This document shows, in pieces, positions 49,523 through 60,899 of a DNA stretch of 64,000 bases. Under the pieces are notes generated by a model. The model was not told the origin of the DNA and searched no databases. It saw only the letters and a list, made by a program, of their open reading frames with translations. The translations under genes were made by a program, and so were the position numbers. This DNA is from Acidimicrobiaceae bacterium (GTDB taxonomy: Bacteria; Actinomycetota; Acidimicrobiia; Acidimicrobiales; RAAP-2). The stretch is from NCBI GenBank assembly GCA_003132205.1, contig PKWY01000027.1, positions 134,668 to 198,667 of the forward strand, in the 5' to 3' direction. Position 1 is the stretch's first letter, and every line of letters starts with the position of its first letter.

Positions 49523-52500
49523 TGCCCCGTCGCAGCGACATCCACTCGATCATGGTCATCGGATCGGGGCCGATCGTGATCGGTCAGGCGTGCGAGTTCG
49601 ACTACTCGGGCACCCAGGCCTGCCAGGTGCTGCGCAGCCGACGGCTACAAGGTGATCCTCGTCAACTCCAATCCCGCGACGATCATGACCGATCCCGCCA
49701 CGGCGGACGTCACCTACGTCGAGCCACTCGACGCCGATGTCCTCACCGACATCCTGGAGCGCGAGCGCCCCGACGCGCTGCTGCCGACCTTGGGCGGCCA
49801 GACGGCGCTCAACCTGACGATGGAGCTCGTCCGGCGCGGCGTGACGGACCGGCTCGGTGTGGAGGTGATCGGCGCTCGACCCGAAGCGATCTCCACCGCC
49901 GAGGACCGCGAGCTCTTCAAGGCCGCGATGGCGGACATTGGGCTGGCGGTGCCCGAGTCGGGATTCGCCCGCGACGTGGACGAGGCCGTTCGAATCGCCG
50001 CTCGCATTGGCTGGCCGATCATCATCCGTCCGAGCTTCATCCTCGGCGGCGCCGGCACCGGCATCGCGGACAACGAGGCTGACTTTCGCCGGCTCGCCGG
50101 CGAGGGAATCGCGGCGTCACCCATCGGCGAGATCCTCGTCGAGAAGTCGATCGCCGGATGGAAAGAGTACGAGCTGGAGGTCATGCGCGACGTCGCGGAC
50201 AACTGCGTCGTCATATGCAGCATCGAGAACTTCGATCCCATGGGCGTGCACACTGGCGACTCGATCACCGTGGCCCCGGCGCAGACCCTTTCCGACGTCG
50301 AGTACCAGGAGATGCGCGACGACGCGTTCGCCGTGCTTCGCCGGGTGGGCGTCGAGACCGGAGGATCGAACGTGCAGTTCGCGGTGAACCCCGACACGGG
50401 CGAGCGACTCGTCATCGAGATGAACCCCCGCGTGAGCCGCTCGAGCGCACTGGCATCGAAGGCGACGGGGTTCCCCATCGCCAAGATCGCCGCCCGTCTG
50501 GCCGTGGGCTACACGCTGAACGAGATTGAGAACGACATCACCCGTGTCACGCCGGCCAGTTTCGAGCCGGTCATTGACTACGTCGTGACGAAGATCCCCC
50601 GCTGGGCCTTCGAGAAGTTGCCGGGCGCCACTCCCGAACTCGGGACCCGCATGCAGTCGGTGGGCGAGGTGATGGCCATCGGACGAAACTTCGCCGAGTC
50701 GTTGCAGAAGGCGATCCGCTCGCTCGAACAGGGGCGTCTCGGATTCGCGCTGGGCAGTGACTCCGAGTTCCTGACCCTGGATCTCGAGACGCTCTGGCAC
50801 CGTTGCGAGGTGGCCACCCCCGAGCGGCTCTTCGCACTGCACGAGGTGATGTGGCGTGGAGCGGGCATCGACGAGGTCGTCGAGCGTACCCGGATCGATC
50901 GTTGGTTCATCCATCAACTGGCCGAGATAATCGAGCGCGAGCGAGAGTTGCATCACGGTCTGGATCTGTCCTCGCTCGACCGTCGAGGTTGGCTGCGCTA
51001 CAAGCAATGGGGATTTTCTGACCCCCAGATCGCCAACCTGACGGGCCGCACGACGAGCGACGTCGCGCGGCTTCGTCGCGAGGCCGGGGTGCACACCGTC
51101 TTCAAGACGGTCGACACGTGCGCGGCCGAGTTCGAAGCGGCGACGCCGTACCACTACAGCACGTATGAGGACACGACCGAGGTCGAGCTTTCACCGCGCG
51201 ACCGGGTCATCATCCTCGGATCGGGTCCCAACCGGATCGGCCAAGGTATCGAGTTCGACTACTGCTGCGTCCACGCGTCGATGGCGTTGCGCGATATGGG
51301 TTTCGAAACGGTGATGGTGAACTGCAACCCCGAGACCGTATCGACCGACTACTCGACGTCGGACCGGCTCTACTTCGAGCCGCTCACCCCCGAAGACCTC
51401 GCTGAGGTCATCCTCGCCGAGCAGGCGGCCTGTACCGACGGCGCGCGCATCGTCGGGGTGGTCGTATCGCTCGGTGGGCAGACGCCGCTCAAGCTGTCGC
51501 ACTCGATCGACAGTTCCTTGGTGCTCGGCACGCCGGTCGCGTCGATCGACGCCGCTGAGGACCGCGAGCAGTGGTCGTCGATCTGCTCCTCGCTCGGACT
51601 TCGCCAACCGCCGGGCGACGTCGCGCTCACGTTGAAGCAAGCCAAGGCCATCGTGAAGAAGATCGGCTACCCGGTACTCGTTCGGCCCAGCTACGTGCTG
51701 GGTGGCCGTGCGATGGAGATCGTCTACGACGACACGGCGCTCGAAAGGGTGATGAACGACCTCACGAGCTCGCACGGTTCGCTCGCCCGGGAGGGAGGGG
51801 CCTCCCAGAGCCGCCCCATCCTCCTCGACAGCTTCCTCGAAGACGCCATCGAGGTTGACGTCGACGCGGTGCGCGACGCCACGGGCGACATCTTCATCGC
51901 CGGCATCATGGAGCACGTCGAAGAGGCCGGCGTGCACTCGGGGGACTCGGCGTGCGCCCTGCCTCCCCAGTCGCTCAGCCGCCGCGTGCTCGACACCCTC
52001 GACGACCACACCCGCAAGATCGCCGACGCACTTGGCGTCGTCGGGCTGATCAACGTGCAGTACGCGGTGAAGGACGAAGAGGTGTTCGTGCTCGAGGCGA
52101 ACCCCCGCGCCAGCCGCACGGTTCCTTTCGTCGCGAAGGCGACCGGCGTGCAACTGGCTCAAGTGGCCGTGCGCGTCATGATGGGCCATTCGCTCGGCGA
52201 GCTTCGCGCCCAGGACATCGTTCCCGCCACGACCCCCCAGCCCATCTACGTCAGCGTGAAGGAAGCGGTCCTACCCTTCAGTCGTTTCCCGGGTGTCGAC
52301 ACCGTGCTCGGGCCCGAGATGCGCTCGACGGGCGAGGTCATGGGCATCGGCGAGAGTTTCGGCATCGCGTTCGCGAAAGCCCAACTCGCCGCGGGAACGC
52401 GACTTCCCGACACCGGCCAGGTCTTCATGTCCCTCGCCGACCGTGACAAGGTGAACGGGCTCAATCTCGCCCGCCAGCTCGTTGAGCTCGGTTTCACCAT

Positions 52501-52816
52501 CGCCGCCACCGTCGGCACCGCGGGCTATCTCCGCGCCCATGACGTTCCGGTCGAGACGCTGGTCGGCAAGATCGGACTCGCCGACATGGGGGCCGACGCC
52601 GTCTCGATGATTCGGTCGGGTGAAGTGCAGCTCGTCGTGAACACCCCGTCGGGAGGAGGGGCCCGCGCTGACGGAGCCTCGATTCGAACTACGTGCGTCG
52701 TGCACGCGGTGCCGTGCCTGACGACGCTGAGCGCCGGGTTCGCCGCGGCGAAGGGGATTGCCGACACCCGCTCGCAAGGTTGGCGCGTGCACTCTCTCCA
52801 AGAGCTCCACGGGTGA
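49522..52816 (+). CDS. carB: Carbamoyl-phosphate synthase large subunit, one-base frameshift near 49638
   Basis: Together about 1098 residues, the normal CarB length, but in two frames. From ATG 49522 the frame reads [18 protein letters not shown] and CQVLRS; at 49636-49640 (AGCCG) an extra C shifts it, and the next frame continues [18 protein letters not shown] to 52816. Removing one C restores the protein. Both ATP-grasp halves are intact after the shift ([16 protein letters not shown] and [15 protein letters not shown]), as is the allosteric C-terminus. The gene is otherwise undegraded and in a working operon, so a sequencing or assembly slip is likely; a true mutation or programmed shift is the alternative. 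Confidence 0.9.
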
Positions 52817-53724
52817 GCGTCGACCTCAGCGCCAAGGTGGGCGAGGTGAGCTTGCGCTCGCTCGTGCTCACCGCAGCGGGCACCGCCGGCCATGGCGACG
52901 AGCTCGCGGGCTACGGGGACCTCGGTGAGCTCGGCGCGGTCGTGACGAAGTCTCTCGCGGCCTTCGCCTGGGAGGGTAACCCGCCACCACGGATCGCCGC
53001 ATCGGGCGAGCACATGTTGAACGCGGTGGGCCTCTCGGGACCGGGGGTCGAGGCGTGGCGCGCTGGCTACCTGCCGGCGTTGCGGGCGCGCGGCGCGACG
53101 GTCGTTGGTTCGATCTGGGGCCGCACCGCCGCGGAGTTCGCCGAGGCCGCCGAAGCGATGCGCGGGGCCGACGTCGTCGCTCTCGAAGTGAACGCGAGCT
53201 GTCCCAACCTCGAAGGCCGCTCGGCCATCTTCGCGCACTCCGTCGACGCGACCAGAGCGGTCGTCGAGGCGTCACGACGCGCCGATCTTCCGCTTTGGAT
53301 CAAGTTGAGTCCGAACACCCCCGACCTCGTCGCCATCGCCGGAGCCGCCCTCGAAGCGGGGGCCGCCGCGCTGGTGCTCGTGAACACCGTGCTCGGCATG
53401 ACGATCGACATCGAGCGGCGCCGTCCTTCGCTCGGCAACGGTGGCGGGGGAGTCAGCGGGCCGGGCATCCTTCCCATCGCCCTTCGCGCCGTCTACGAAT
53501 GCCGTGAGGCGTTCCCGTCGGCGCCCATCGTGGGCGTCGGCGGCATCCAACGCGGCGAGGATGCGATAGCCATGGTCATGGCCGGGGCCAACGCGATTGA
53601 AGTCGGGACCGCGACCTTCGCCAACCCCCGAGCCCCGTGGATCATCCAACGTGGCGTCGAGAAGTGGCTGCGCCGCCACGGCGTTAGCGCCATTAGTGAA
53701 TTGATAGGAGTAGCCCATGGCTGA
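52813..53724 (+). CDS. pyrD: Dihydroorotate dehydrogenase, class 1B-like
   Basis: A 303-residue FMN TIM-barrel enzyme. [10 protein letters not shown] contains the catalytic Cys that marks class 1, and [36 protein letters not shown] and [12 protein letters not shown] match class 1B enzymes such as Bacillus PyrD, which need the Fe-S/FAD partner PyrK. No pyrK lies between carB and pyrF, its usual place. GTG 52813 overlaps the carB stop; the last bases overlap pyrF. Confidence 0.9.
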   Translation: MSVDLSAKVGEVSLRSLVLTAAGTAGHGDELAGYGDLGELGAVVTKSLAAFAWEGNPPPRIAASGEHMLNAVGLSGPGVEAWRAGYLPALRARGATVVGSIWGRTAAEFAEAAEAMRGADVVALEVNASCPNLEGRSAIFAHSVDATRAVVEASRRADLPLWIKLSPNTPDLVAIAGAALEAGAAALVLVNTVLGMTIDIERRRPSLGNGGGGVSGPGILPIALRAVYECREAFPSAPIVGVGGIQRGEDAIAMVMAGANAIEVGTATFANPRAPWIIQRGVEKWLRRHGVSAISELIGVAHG

Positions 53725-54553
53725 TTCATTCGGCGAGCGACTGCAAGAGCGCATACGGGCTCTCGGGCCACTGTGCGTTGGCATCGATCCGAGCCGCCAG
53801 TTGCTCGAGTCGTGGGGGAGAACGGATTCGGTCGAAGGGCTGGAGTTCTTCTCGCTCGCGGTCCTGGAGGCGGTGACCGACACCGCCGCGGTCATCAAGC
53901 CCCAGGTCGCGTTCTTCGAGCGTTTCGGCTCGGCGGGGTTCCGGGTGCTCGAGCGTTTGATCGCGGATGCGCGTGACGCGCACGTGATGGTCATCGGTGA
54001 CGCGAAGCGCGCTGACATCGGATCGACCAACGAAGGTTACGCCGAAGCGTGGCTGCACGACCGCTCCCCACTGTGCTGCGACGCCGTGACGGTGAATCCG
54101 TACCTGGGTTTCGCCGCCCTCGAGCCGCTGCTGAGTGCGGCGTCGGCGACCGGTCGGGGCGTCTTCGTGCTCTCGGCGACCTCGAACAGTGACGAACGGG
54201 CGATCCAGAGTGCTCGTACGAGTGAGAACGAGAGCGTCGAAGAGATGGTGCTGCGCACGGTCGCGGGCTTCAACAAGCGCGACGACGGCCTGGGATCAGT
54301 GGGCATCGTGCTCGGCGCGACGCGCGACAAGCCCCGCTTTAACCTCGCCTCCTTGGGCGGTCCCTACCTCGTTCCGGGGGTCGGAATGCAGGGCGCAACC
54401 CCCGAAAACGTCGCTCGAATCTTCGATCGCTGCCCCCCGGGGACGGTGCTGGTGAGCGTGAGCAGGGCCATTCTCCAGGCCGGTCCTGAAAGGGCTGGGC
54501 TGCGCGACGCCGCCCAGCGCTGGCGCGACGATCTGAGCGGGGCACTTCTCTAG
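53717..54553 (+). CDS. pyrF: Orotidine 5'-phosphate decarboxylase
   Basis: A 278-residue decarboxylase giving UMP. The long form (class II, actinobacterial) is seen from CVGIDPSRQLLESWG and the catalytic DAKRADIGSTNEGYA; LVPGVGMQGATPENV is the phosphate site. GGAG precedes ATG 53717, which overlaps the pyrD end by eight bases. It ends the pyr operon. Confidence 0.95.
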   Translation: MADSFGERLQERIRALGPLCVGIDPSRQLLESWGRTDSVEGLEFFSLAVLEAVTDTAAVIKPQVAFFERFGSAGFRVLERLIADARDAHVMVIGDAKRADIGSTNEGYAEAWLHDRSPLCCDAVTVNPYLGFAALEPLLSAASATGRGVFVLSATSNSDERAIQSARTSENESVEEMVLRTVAGFNKRDDGLGSVGIVLGATRDKPRFNLASLGGPYLVPGVGMQGATPENVARIFDRCPPGTVLVSVSRAILQAGPERAGLRDAAQRWRDDLSGALL

Positions 54554-54575
54554 GGCAAAGTGGCCTGGACAGGAG

Positions 54576-54581
54576 TATTCT
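54576..54581 (+). promoter_or_regulatory. -10 box for leaderless mihF transcript
   Basis: TATTCT, six bases before GTG 54588; no Shine-Dalgarno. Confidence 0.5.
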
Positions 54582-54587
54582 GGCTTT

Positions 54588-54908
54588 GTGACCCCAACTC
54601 CTCCTTCTCTCTCGCACGAACAGCGGGTTGAGGCGTCGCGCCTCGCGGTAGCGAATCGTCGGCGTCGCGCGGAAGTGAAGCGTTTGGTCAAGACCGGCGA
54701 GCTCTCGCTCGAGGAGACATTCGATCTTGCCAAGCGCGAGGAATGCGTCGCGCAGATGCGCGCGTACGACCTCATCAGCGCGCTGCCCGCCATTGGCGAG
54801 GTCAAGGCCGGTCGCATCATGAAGAACGCGTCGATTGCTCAGACGCGTCGAATCCGAGGCCTGGGACCGAAGCAACGAGCCGAACTGTTCCGCGCCCTTG
54901 TCCGATAA
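54588..54908 (+). CDS. mihF: Actinobacterial integration host factor (mIHF)
   Basis: A 106-residue nucleoid protein. A basic helix (RLAVANRRRRAEVKRLVKTG) is followed by the helix-two-turns-helix DNA-binding part SALPAIGEVKAGRIM and RRIRGLGPKQRAEL. mIHF bends DNA and shapes the chromosome; it is not related to E. coli IHF. It is in its standard place between pyrF and gmk. Its 3' end overlaps gmk. Confidence 0.94.
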   Translation: MTPTPPSLSHEQRVEASRLAVANRRRRAEVKRLVKTGELSLEETFDLAKREECVAQMRAYDLISALPAIGEVKAGRIMKNASIAQTRRIRGLGPKQRAELFRALVR

Positions 54909-55464
54909 ACCGATTGTCGCAGTCCTCATTGGTCCGGGCGGCGTGGGCAAGGGAACACTTGCCAAACGCCTTGTGGAGTCTGATGACCACCTGTGGCTGA
55001 GCCGCAGTTGGACGACGCGCCCGCGTCGGGCGAGCGAAAAAGGCACCGAGTACGTCTTCGTCGAACGTGAGACGTTCCAGCGCGCGATTGACGACAACCA
55101 GTTCCTCGAGTGGGCGGAGTTCCACGGCAACCTTTACGGCACGCCGCTACCCACCGCGCCGGACGACTCCGACGTGCTGCTCGAGATCGAGGTGCAGGGG
55201 GCCGAGCAGGTTCGTCGCGAGATACCGGACGCGGTGGTGTTCTTGATCCTTCCTCCGTCGATGCGTGACCTCGAAGAGCGCCTGCGCGCGAGGGGCGATC
55301 AGGACGAGCACGTGGCCCTGCGACTCTCAAGCGCCCCTCAGGAATTGGCCAAGGGCCATGATTTGGCCTCGTATGTGGTCATAAACGACGATATCGAGAG
55401 GGCCACCGCGGAAATCCTCTCTATACTGGAAGAACTCCGCCGGCTTCGGCGCGACCCCTCGTAA
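54898..55464 (+). CDS. gmk: Guanylate kinase
   Basis: A 188-residue P-loop kinase phosphorylating GMP. Walker A is GPGGVGKGT (12-20), and the GMP-binding SRSWTTRPRRASEKGTEYVF and FLEWAEFHGNLYGTP are typical. TTG 54898 is chosen because it sits directly before the conserved start and overlaps the mihF end; other starts lie well upstream. Confidence 0.93.
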   Translation: MSDKPIVAVLIGPGGVGKGTLAKRLVESDDHLWLSRSWTTRPRRASEKGTEYVFVERETFQRAIDDNQFLEWAEFHGNLYGTPLPTAPDDSDVLLEIEVQGAEQVRREIPDAVVFLILPPSMRDLEERLRARGDQDEHVALRLSSAPQELAKGHDLASYVVINDDIERATAEILSILEELRRLRRDPS

Positions 55465-55472
55465 AAGGACTA

Positions 55473-55832
55473 ATGCCCATGGCCGATCGCCCAACCCTCG
55501 TTGACCCGCCCATCGAGACCTTGCTGCACAAGGTCGGTGACTCGAAGTTCACCCTCGTCGCCGTCACCGCCATTCGCGCGCGAGAGATCAACGAGTACTA
55601 CAACGGACTGGGCTCGGGTCACGGCGCCTTGATCCCGCCGCAGGTGACGTCGCTCTCCAACAAGTCGCTGTCGCTCGCCATGGAAGAGCTCTACCAGGGC
55701 AAGCTTGAGTTCCACCGTCCGACTGCTGAAGAACTTGAAGCAGAGCGACTCCAGGCGCAGGCTTTGGAGCAGGCCCGCCAGGACGCCAACAGCGACCTGG
55801 ACGCCTTCACCGATGCCCTCCGCGACGCCTAA
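55473..55832 (+). CDS. rpoZ: RNA polymerase omega subunit
   Basis: A 119-residue protein. It has the omega pattern SKFTLVAVTAIRAREINEYY (about 24-43) and SNKSLSLAMEELYQGKLEF (about 62-80), and an acidic, Gln/Glu-rich C-terminal tail. It helps assemble the beta' subunit and in proteobacteria is part of the ppGpp site. AAGGAC lies upstream; ATG 55479 is an alternative start. The end overlaps coaBC by 20 bases. Confidence 0.93.
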   Translation: MPMADRPTLVDPPIETLLHKVGDSKFTLVAVTAIRAREINEYYNGLGSGHGALIPPQVTSLSNKSLSLAMEELYQGKLEFHRPTAEELEAERLQAQALEQARQDANSDLDAFTDALRDA

Positions 55833-57041
55833 GTCGTCGTCACCTCGCATTGTCCTAGGAGTTGCCGGCGGCATCGCCGCCTACAAGTCCGTTGATCTGC
55901 TGCGTCGCCTTCGCGAAGCTGGTTTTCACGTAGCGCCGGTGCTCACTCCAGACGCGACCCGTTTCGTGGGAGCAGTCACGTTTTCCGCGCTCGCGAGCGA
56001 GCCGGCGCGCACGACCCTCTACGGCGACCCGACGACGCCCATTCCGCACACCTACCTCGGCCAGAGCGCGGACCTCATCGTCGTGGCGCCCGCGACGGCT
56101 CACCTCATCGCGAGGTACGCCATGGGCCTCGCCGACGATCTACTCACCGCCACCCTGCTGGCTTCGCGCGCCCCCGTGCTGCTCTGTCCCGCGATGCACA
56201 CTGAGATGTGGGAGCAGCCCTCGGTGCAGGAGAACCTCGCGACCCTTCGCCGCAGGGGGGTTCTCGTCATGGAGCCGGCGACGGGTGTCCTGGCTGGAGG
56301 TGACGTGGGAGCCGGGCGAATGCGCGAACCCGAGGAGATTCTCGATCTCGTCGAGCACATCGTTCGTGGTTACCGTGGTCCGCTCAGCGGGAAACGAATC
56401 CTCATAACCGCCGGCGGAACCCGCGAGGCGATCGATCCGGTGCGTGTGCTTTCCAACCGTTCGTCAGGTCGCCAGGGCTACGCCCTCGCCGAGGTGGCCC
56501 ACCGCCTCGGCGCCAAGGTCACGCTCATTTCGACCGTCGCGCTGCCGCTCGCCCTCGACGTCGTACGCGACGTCGAGGAGGTGGCGGTGCAGAGCGCCGC
56601 TCAGATGCACGAGGCCGTCATGTCGAGGCTCGAAGAGAACGACGCGGTCATCATGGCCGCCGCGGTATCCGACTTCACGGTGAAGCCCTCATCGAAGAAG
56701 TTGAAGAAGGACACGGGGCTACCCGAACTCGTCTTCGAGCCGACGAGCGACATCGTGCTCGACCTCGTCGCGAATCGTTCCAAGAGTCAGGTCATCGTCG
56801 GTTTCGCCGCTGAGACGAACGACGTGAACGACAACGCGCTCGCCAAGCTTCGCAAGAAGAATGTCGATTTGCTCGTCGTGAACGACGTCGGCGCCCCGGG
56901 CGTTGGATTCGAGCACGAAACGAATGAGGTGACGCTGCTCGACCGCCGCGAATCGAGCGAGACCATCTCCTTGCGTTCGAAAGAAGCCATCTCGTACGAG
57001 ATCTTGACTAGGGTGGCTTCATTGTTAACTCAAGGAGCCTC

Positions 57042-57045
<4 letters not shown>
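55813..57045 (+). CDS. coaBC: Bifunctional phosphopantothenoylcysteine decarboxylase/synthase
   Basis: A 410-residue coenzyme A enzyme. The N-terminal CoaC flavoprotein has [19 protein letters not shown] and PAMHTEMW, and the C-terminal CoaB domain has [20 protein letters not shown] and [10 protein letters not shown]. Compared with E. coli Dfp, the motif PAMN reads PAMH, and the Cys of AcGdxGxGRM reads Gly ([11 protein letters not shown]); I believe actinobacterial enzymes share these. ATG 55813 overlaps rpoZ and the stop overlaps metK (ATGA). Confidence 0.93.
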
Positions 57046-58238
<1,193 letters not shown>

Positions 58239-58240
58239 GC

Positions 58241-59953
58241 GTGACCGCCTTGCGTGCGGTTCGCGTCATCACCGAGGTTGCCGCGGTCGACCGCCCGTTC
58301 GACTACGCGCTTACCGAGGCGACCAGCCACTGCGCGATCGGTGACCGGGTTCGAATCGACTTCAACAACCGCTCAGTGCGCGGCTGGGTCATCGACGAGG
58401 TCGAGCCCGACCGCGAGCTCAAGCCCCTCACCAAGTGGCTCGGCTACGGTCCGCCCCCGTCGTTGCTCGAACTGCTGCGCTGGGCGAGCGTGCGGTGGTA
58501 CAGCCCGCTCTCCAGGTTTCTGATCTCCTCGTCGCCCAAGCGACTCGTCACGGTTCTGCCCGACGCGCCGCCGTCGACGGCCCTGAGCGGCGTGGTCATG
58601 ATGAGCGCGCTCACGCTTGGGCCCGGCGTGATCCAGAGCGCGCCGACCACCGATCCGCTGCCCTTGATCCTCGGGGCGTACGAGATCTCGCGCCATCGAC
58701 CGGGGTCGCTGCTCATCCTCGTGCCGACCGAAGCGTGGGCGAGTCGCCTGCGTGGGCGTCTTGAGCAGCGAGGATGCGCGGTGGCGTCGCGAGAGGCCGA
58801 GTGGGATCGCATGCGCGCCGGCTGGCCCGTCGTCGTCGGTTCTCGCGGCACGGCGTTGGCGCCGGTACCCGTGGTCGCGGGTGCGGTGATTATCGACGCG
58901 GACGACGAGGCCTACCGCTCCGAAGCGACGCCGACGTGGGACGCGCTGAGCATGCTGCGCGAGCGCTGCCGACGCGAGGGCGCGCCACTGTGGGCGACGT
59001 CCATGATCCCCTCGCCGGTGTTGCTCGGTGACGCAGGGTTTGCGAAAGTTCCCGACGTGGCGCAAGGATGGCCGCGGGTCCAGGTGATTGATCGGCGAAA
59101 CAGTGACCCGCGCGATGGCGTCTTGTCGCGCGACGCCCTCGACGCGGCCCATCGCGCGCTCAAGGGCGATGATGCGGTCGCAGTGGTTGTTGTCCTGCAG
59201 CGCTTGGGGACGGGCCGTCTCTTCGCCTGTCGGAAGTGCGGGGAGCTGGCACGCTGCGCCCAATGCGGGCAAGGCGAGGAGGAAGTCGATTCGCAGTTGG
59301 CGTGCCGCGACCGGCACGAGCTGCGCGCCAATTTCTGTCGGTCCTGCGGTGCCACGAACTTGAAGCGCGTGCGTGCGGGTGTCACGACGCTGGCTCGCGA
59401 CGTCGCGGCCCAACTCTCCCAAGCGGTCACCGAGATCACCGCGGCGGGAGACGACGCCATGCCCCTCGCCCGCGTCGTGGTCGGCACCGAAGCCGTATGG
59501 CAACGGGTCCGCCGATGCGGCGTGGTTATCTTCGTGGACTTCGATCAGTATCTCCTGGCTCCGCGCGAATCAGCGAGGCGCAGCGCCATCACCGCGGTCG
59601 GAAAGGCCGGGCGCCTGGTCGGATCGCGGCGCGAGGGTCGCGGGGAGGTGGTGATGCAGACCCGCCGCGGCGACGATCCGGTGGTTCGTGGCTTGGAGCA
59701 TGGCGAGTTCGACGCGCTCATCGACGACGACGTCACGACCGCGAAGCTTCTGGCGCTGCCCCCTTACGGGGCCGTCGCCAACGTCTCCGGCGAGGCCGCG
59801 GCTGACTTCGTCTCGCTGCTGGGGGCCGCGCCGGTCTCAGTGCACGAGGTCGCCAACGGTTTCGTCGTTCGTGCAAGAGACGTGGACACCCTCGCGACGG
59901 CGCTTCGATCAGTGGCGCGCCCCGCCGGCAGGGTCCGCGTGGCGGTCGAGTGA
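58241..59953 (+). CDS. priA: PriA-like protein lacking helicase ATPase motifs
   Basis: A 570-residue protein, shorter than PriA of E. coli (732). The N-terminal 3' DNA-binding domain (RPFDYAL, GDRVRIDF, VRGWVIDEV) and the paired zinc-binding cysteines (FACRKCGELARCAQCG, LACRDR, FCRSCGATN) are clear. The Walker A segment GxTGSGKT is absent, the DEEH box reads DADDEAY, and motif VI reads VGKAGRLVG. Mycobacterial PriA shows the same losses. It likely loads the restart machinery without unwinding DNA. GTG 58241 follows the metK stop by two bases. Confidence 0.88.
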   Translation: MTALRAVRVITEVAAVDRPFDYALTEATSHCAIGDRVRIDFNNRSVRGWVIDEVEPDRELKPLTKWLGYGPPPSLLELLRWASVRWYSPLSRFLISSSPKRLVTVLPDAPPSTALSGVVMMSALTLGPGVIQSAPTTDPLPLILGAYEISRHRPGSLLILVPTEAWASRLRGRLEQRGCAVASREAEWDRMRAGWPVVVGSRGTALAPVPVVAGAVIIDADDEAYRSEATPTWDALSMLRERCRREGAPLWATSMIPSPVLLGDAGFAKVPDVAQGWPRVQVIDRRNSDPRDGVLSRDALDAAHRALKGDDAVAVVVVLQRLGTGRLFACRKCGELARCAQCGQGEEEVDSQLACRDRHELRANFCRSCGATNLKRVRAGVTTLARDVAAQLSQAVTEITAAGDDAMPLARVVVGTEAVWQRVRRCGVVIFVDFDQYLLAPRESARRSAITAVGKAGRLVGSRREGRGEVVMQTRRGDDPVVRGLEHGEFDALIDDDVTTAKLLALPPYGAVANVSGEAAADFVSLLGAAPVSVHEVANGFVVRARDVDTLATALRSVARPAGRVRVAVE

Positions 59954-59960
59954 TTGTTCC

Positions 59961-59972
59961 CACGTCAACGTG
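59961..59972. promoter_or_regulatory. Small palindrome after priA
   Basis: CACGTCAACGTG is a 12-bp inverted repeat (five pairs, two-base centre) eight bases after the priA stop. It could be an operator for the small membrane gene at 60078; too short to act as a terminator. Confidence 0.35.
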
Positions 59973-60077
59973 ATTTTCGACCCATGGAAGTGACAAAAGT
60001 CCCCACCCGAACGCGAGAGTTTCTCATTCTTCTTGCTTACATTCAAATCATCGGTTGGATTTGATCAAGGAGAAGTC

Positions 60078-60293
60078 ATGTCAGGAATGTCTCTGTTTCT
60101 AGGGTTTGTGCCCTGCGTAGCGATCTATGTGTTCATCGGGTTCTTCATGGAGGGCTTCCACAAGATGGAACAAGACAAGCTCGCTCGCGAAGCCGCGGAA
60201 GATCGTACGGCGAGTGGCGCCATGGTCGGATCCGCCCAGGACTACCTCACTACGGTCGAAGTGTTGGTCGAGTTCTCTGAATCGTGGGCGTGA
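60078..60293 (+). CDS. Small single-span membrane protein (71 aa)
   Basis: A 71-residue protein with one hydrophobic segment (about 4-25: MSLFLGFVPCVAIYVFIGFF) and a charged cytoplasmic-type tail. AAGGAG lies six bases before ATG 60078, a strong site, which supports it as real. I do not recognise the family. Confidence 0.65.
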   Translation: MSGMSLFLGFVPCVAIYVFIGFFMEGFHKMEQDKLAREAAEDRTASGAMVGSAQDYLTTVEVLVEFSESWA

Positions 60294-60353
60294 AGCTCGC
60301 AGTCTGATGGTCGCCTTGCGGCGCGGCACGCTACCGCTGAGAGAAGCGGACGG

Positions 60354-60359
60354 TAACGT
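60354..60359 (+). promoter_or_regulatory. -10 box for leaderless def transcript
   Basis: TAACGT, six bases before GTG 60366. Confidence 0.5.
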
Positions 60360-60365
60360 GGTGCA

Positions 60366-60899
60366 GTGAGCATATTGCCAATTCGCACGTACGGCGACCC
60401 GGTCTTGAATACGGTGACGACCGAGATCGAGAACATCGACGGTCGTGTCGCGGCACTCGCCGAAACCATGATCGAGACGATGTACGCGGCTCCGGGCGTC
60501 GGGCTTGCCGCAAACCAGATAGGCGTGCAGAAGCGCCTCTTCGTGTACGACAAGGGCGAGGGGCCCGTTGTCGTGGTCAACCCCGTCATCGTGGAATCCG
60601 AGGGGGAGTGGACCTACGAGGAGGGGTGCCTGTCGGTGCCGGGTCTCAGCTGGGAGATCACGCGGCCCAACGCAATCCATCTAATCGGATACGACCTGGA
60701 CGGCAACGAGATCAGCGTCGAGACCGACGAATTCGAAGGTCGGATCTTCCAGCACGAGATGGATCACCTCGACGGGGTGCTGATCATCGAGCGACTCGAC
60801 GATGACCAGCGCAAGGAGGCGAAGAAGCTACTTCGCGAGCTCCGTCTCCAGATCGTCAAGAACGACTCTGACGGGCTCAATCTCCTTCCTGGCGAATAG
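60366..60899 (+). CDS. def: Peptide deformylase
   Basis: A 177-residue metalloenzyme removing the N-formyl group from new proteins. The three motifs GVGLAANQIG, EEGCLSVPG (metal Cys) and QHEMDHLDG (two metal His and Glu) are intact. It is directly followed by fmt, one base later, so formylation and deformylation are made from one operon. Confidence 0.95.
   Translation: MSILPIRTYGDPVLNTVTTEIENIDGRVAALAETMIETMYAAPGVGLAANQIGVQKRLFVYDKGEGPVVVVNPVIVESEGEWTYEEGCLSVPGLSWEITRPNAIHLIGYDLDGNEISVETDEFEGRIFQHEMDHLDGVLIIERLDDDQRKEAKKLLRELRLQIVKNDSDGLNLLPGE

Noticed and set aside
56170..56310. CoaBC active-site changes (PAMH for PAMN, Gly for Cys in the GDVGAGRM region) as a sign of lost activity
   Set aside because: I recall the same residues in mycobacterial CoaBC, so they are probably normal for actinobacteria.
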